A stretch of 6,949 bases of DNA from Alphaproteobacteria bacterium (GTDB lineage Bacteria > Pseudomonadota > Alphaproteobacteria > Micavibrionales > UBA2020). A program made the translations under genes and the position numbers. Below, piece by piece: positions 6,201 through 6,949 of the stretch (within the stretch, counting starts at the first letter, position 1; each line of letters begins with the position of its first letter). The notes under the pieces are model-generated. The model worked only from the letters and a program-made list of their open reading frames with translations, did not search any database and was not told the origin of the DNA. The stretch is taken from assembly GCA_018971405.1 (NCBI GenBank), contig JAGXAX010000080.1, positions 1 to 6,949 of the forward strand, written 5' to 3'.

Positions 6201-6949
6201 TGACAATTCAGGTCTTTGATTTTGGCCTGCGTCTTTTGGTAGAGCGGGCCCGCGTCGCCGGGGAAATCTTTGTGGATCTGCTGCAGCGAGAGGCAGGCGT
6301 CGTCATGCCGGTTCATTTTGTCGAGCGACAGCCCGAGCTTGTAAAGACTGTCCTCCGCCTTGCCGCTCTTGGGATATTTCTGATATCCCTCCGCAAAGGT
6401 GCGGGCGGCGTCCTTGTATTTGGCTTGCGCGTAGTAAATCTCGCCCAGCCAGTATTCGGCGTTGGCGCAGAGGGGATTGTCCGGGTATTTCTGCATGAAC
6501 GTCTTGAACTTCGTCTCGGCGTCGGCGTACTTGCTGCCGCGCACGTCGGCGAAGGCGCTCTCATAGAGGGTTTGCGGCGCGGCGTCGCCGCCGAGCGTGC
6601 CCAGCGTGCCGCTTTGCCCCGGAGCCGCTGCGGGCGTTGCCGAAGAAGAAGATAAAGATGATGGCGAAGAAGACGGCGGCGCGACGGTGCTGTCGGTCGC
6701 CGCCGGCTGCGCGTTCTGCGAGAGCTGCCGGAAGCGCTCGTCCGTGTCCGACTGCATGCGGTCGACGCGATCGGTGAGCTGCTGGAGCTGGAAGCCGAGT
6801 TTTTCCACCTGTCCCGTCAATGTCTGCTGGGCGCTTTGCAGCGCGCTCAACTGCGAGTAGAAATCCGACACCGCGGCGGGATTCAGCCCGCCGCCGGAAG
6901 CCCCCTGCGCCGGAGCCGCGCCGGAAGACTCCAGCGCCGCAGCATTCGC
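6197..6949 (-). CDS. cpoB: Tol-Pal cell division coordinator CpoB (YbgF), C-terminal part
   Basis: The gene is cut by the window edge: the minus frame is open to base 6949, so 250 C-terminal residues are visible and the start and signal peptide lie outside. A GTG at 6871 begins a shorter possible frame but is internal. CpoB is a periplasmic protein that links the Tol-Pal envelope-constriction machine to peptidoglycan synthesis at division. Visible domains are a Gly/Ala-rich stretch (1-26), a coiled coil (about 27-77, with VEKLGFQLQQLTDRVDRMQ), a Ser/Pro/Ala-rich linker (about 78-126) and TPR-like repeats (about 127-245: YESAFADVRGSKYADAETKF, YWLGEIYYAQAKYKDAARTF and SLYKLGLSLDKMNRHDDACL). The first two match the family consensus well. 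The tolQRAB and pal genes would be expected to the right. In many alphaproteobacteria tilS and ftsH follow; here the hydrolase gene does. Confidence 0.92.
   Translation of the reverse strand, partial: ANAAALESSGAAPAQGASGGGLNPAAVSDFYSQLSALQSAQQTLTGQVEKLGFQLQQLTDRVDRMQSDTDERFRQLSQNAQPAATDSTVAPPSSSPSSLSSSSATPAAAPGQSGTLGTLGGDAAPQTLYESAFADVRGSKYADAETKFKTFMQKYPDNPLCANAEYWLGEIYYAQAKYKDAARTFAEGYQKYPKSGKAEDSLYKLGLSLDKMNRHDDACLSLQQIHKDFPGDAGPLYQKTQAKIKDLNCH

Noticed and set aside
6194..6655. 153-codon + frame opposite cpoB
   Set aside because: It is antisense to the TPR region of cpoB, and no promoter or Shine-Dalgarno is seen before it.
6600..6720. GAAGAAGAAG-type repeat resembling a microsatellite
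   Set aside because: It is the complementary strand of the Ser/Pro/Ala linker codons of cpoB, and no regular unit extends beyond a few copies.

Overview
The window looks like ordinary chromosome of a GC-rich alphaproteobacterium. The evidence is the order rplS-leuC-leuD-leuB, the alanine/lysine-rich tail on ribosomal protein L19, and a Tol-Pal gene (cpoB) at the right edge. This placement rests on gene order and protein character only; no database search was possible. I see no tRNA, rRNA, CRISPR array, insertion sequence or phage structural gene.

Left part (1-5114, all + strand): rplS is followed by an intrinsic terminator, then by a tightly packed five-gene run: leuC, leuD, leuB, a membrane NfeD-family gene and a slipin (stomatin/SPFH) gene. 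The first four junctions are closed (a 1-nt overlap, two 4-nt ATGA overlaps, then a 5-nt gap with a strong Shine-Dalgarno). A strong GC hairpin with a run of seven T residues ends the run. LeuC and LeuD form isopropylmalate isomerase and LeuB is the following dehydrogenase, so the first three genes give two consecutive steps of leucine synthesis. NfeD-family proteins and slipins are known partners in membrane quality control. Here the pair is placed directly behind leuB, and the NfeD protein starts at its membrane domain without the ClpP-like protease domain of long NfeD proteins.

Middle (5115-6139): an AT-rich 105-nt gap carries a near-consensus promoter (TTGACA, 17 nt, TATCAT) with a small inverted repeat inside it. 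It reads into an unrecognised 115-residue helical protein that carries a degenerate internal repeat. This gene converges on a minus-strand gene for a poly-gamma-glutamate hydrolase family protein. The two stop codons are 5 nt apart and both lie in one hairpin.

Right part (6140-6949, - strand): the C-terminal 250 residues of CpoB (YbgF), open at the window edge, are followed 57 nt downstream by the hydrolase gene. A 13-bp AT-rich motif containing TTGACA occurs once in front of the 115-residue gene and once, on the other strand, at the end of cpoB, so the two copies face each other across the two-gene block.

The least ordinary items are the protease-less NfeD/slipin pair coupled to leucine synthesis, the unknown repeat-containing small protein, and the cytoplasmic-looking poly-gamma-glutamate hydrolase directly behind cpoB. 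None of these proves a new system.
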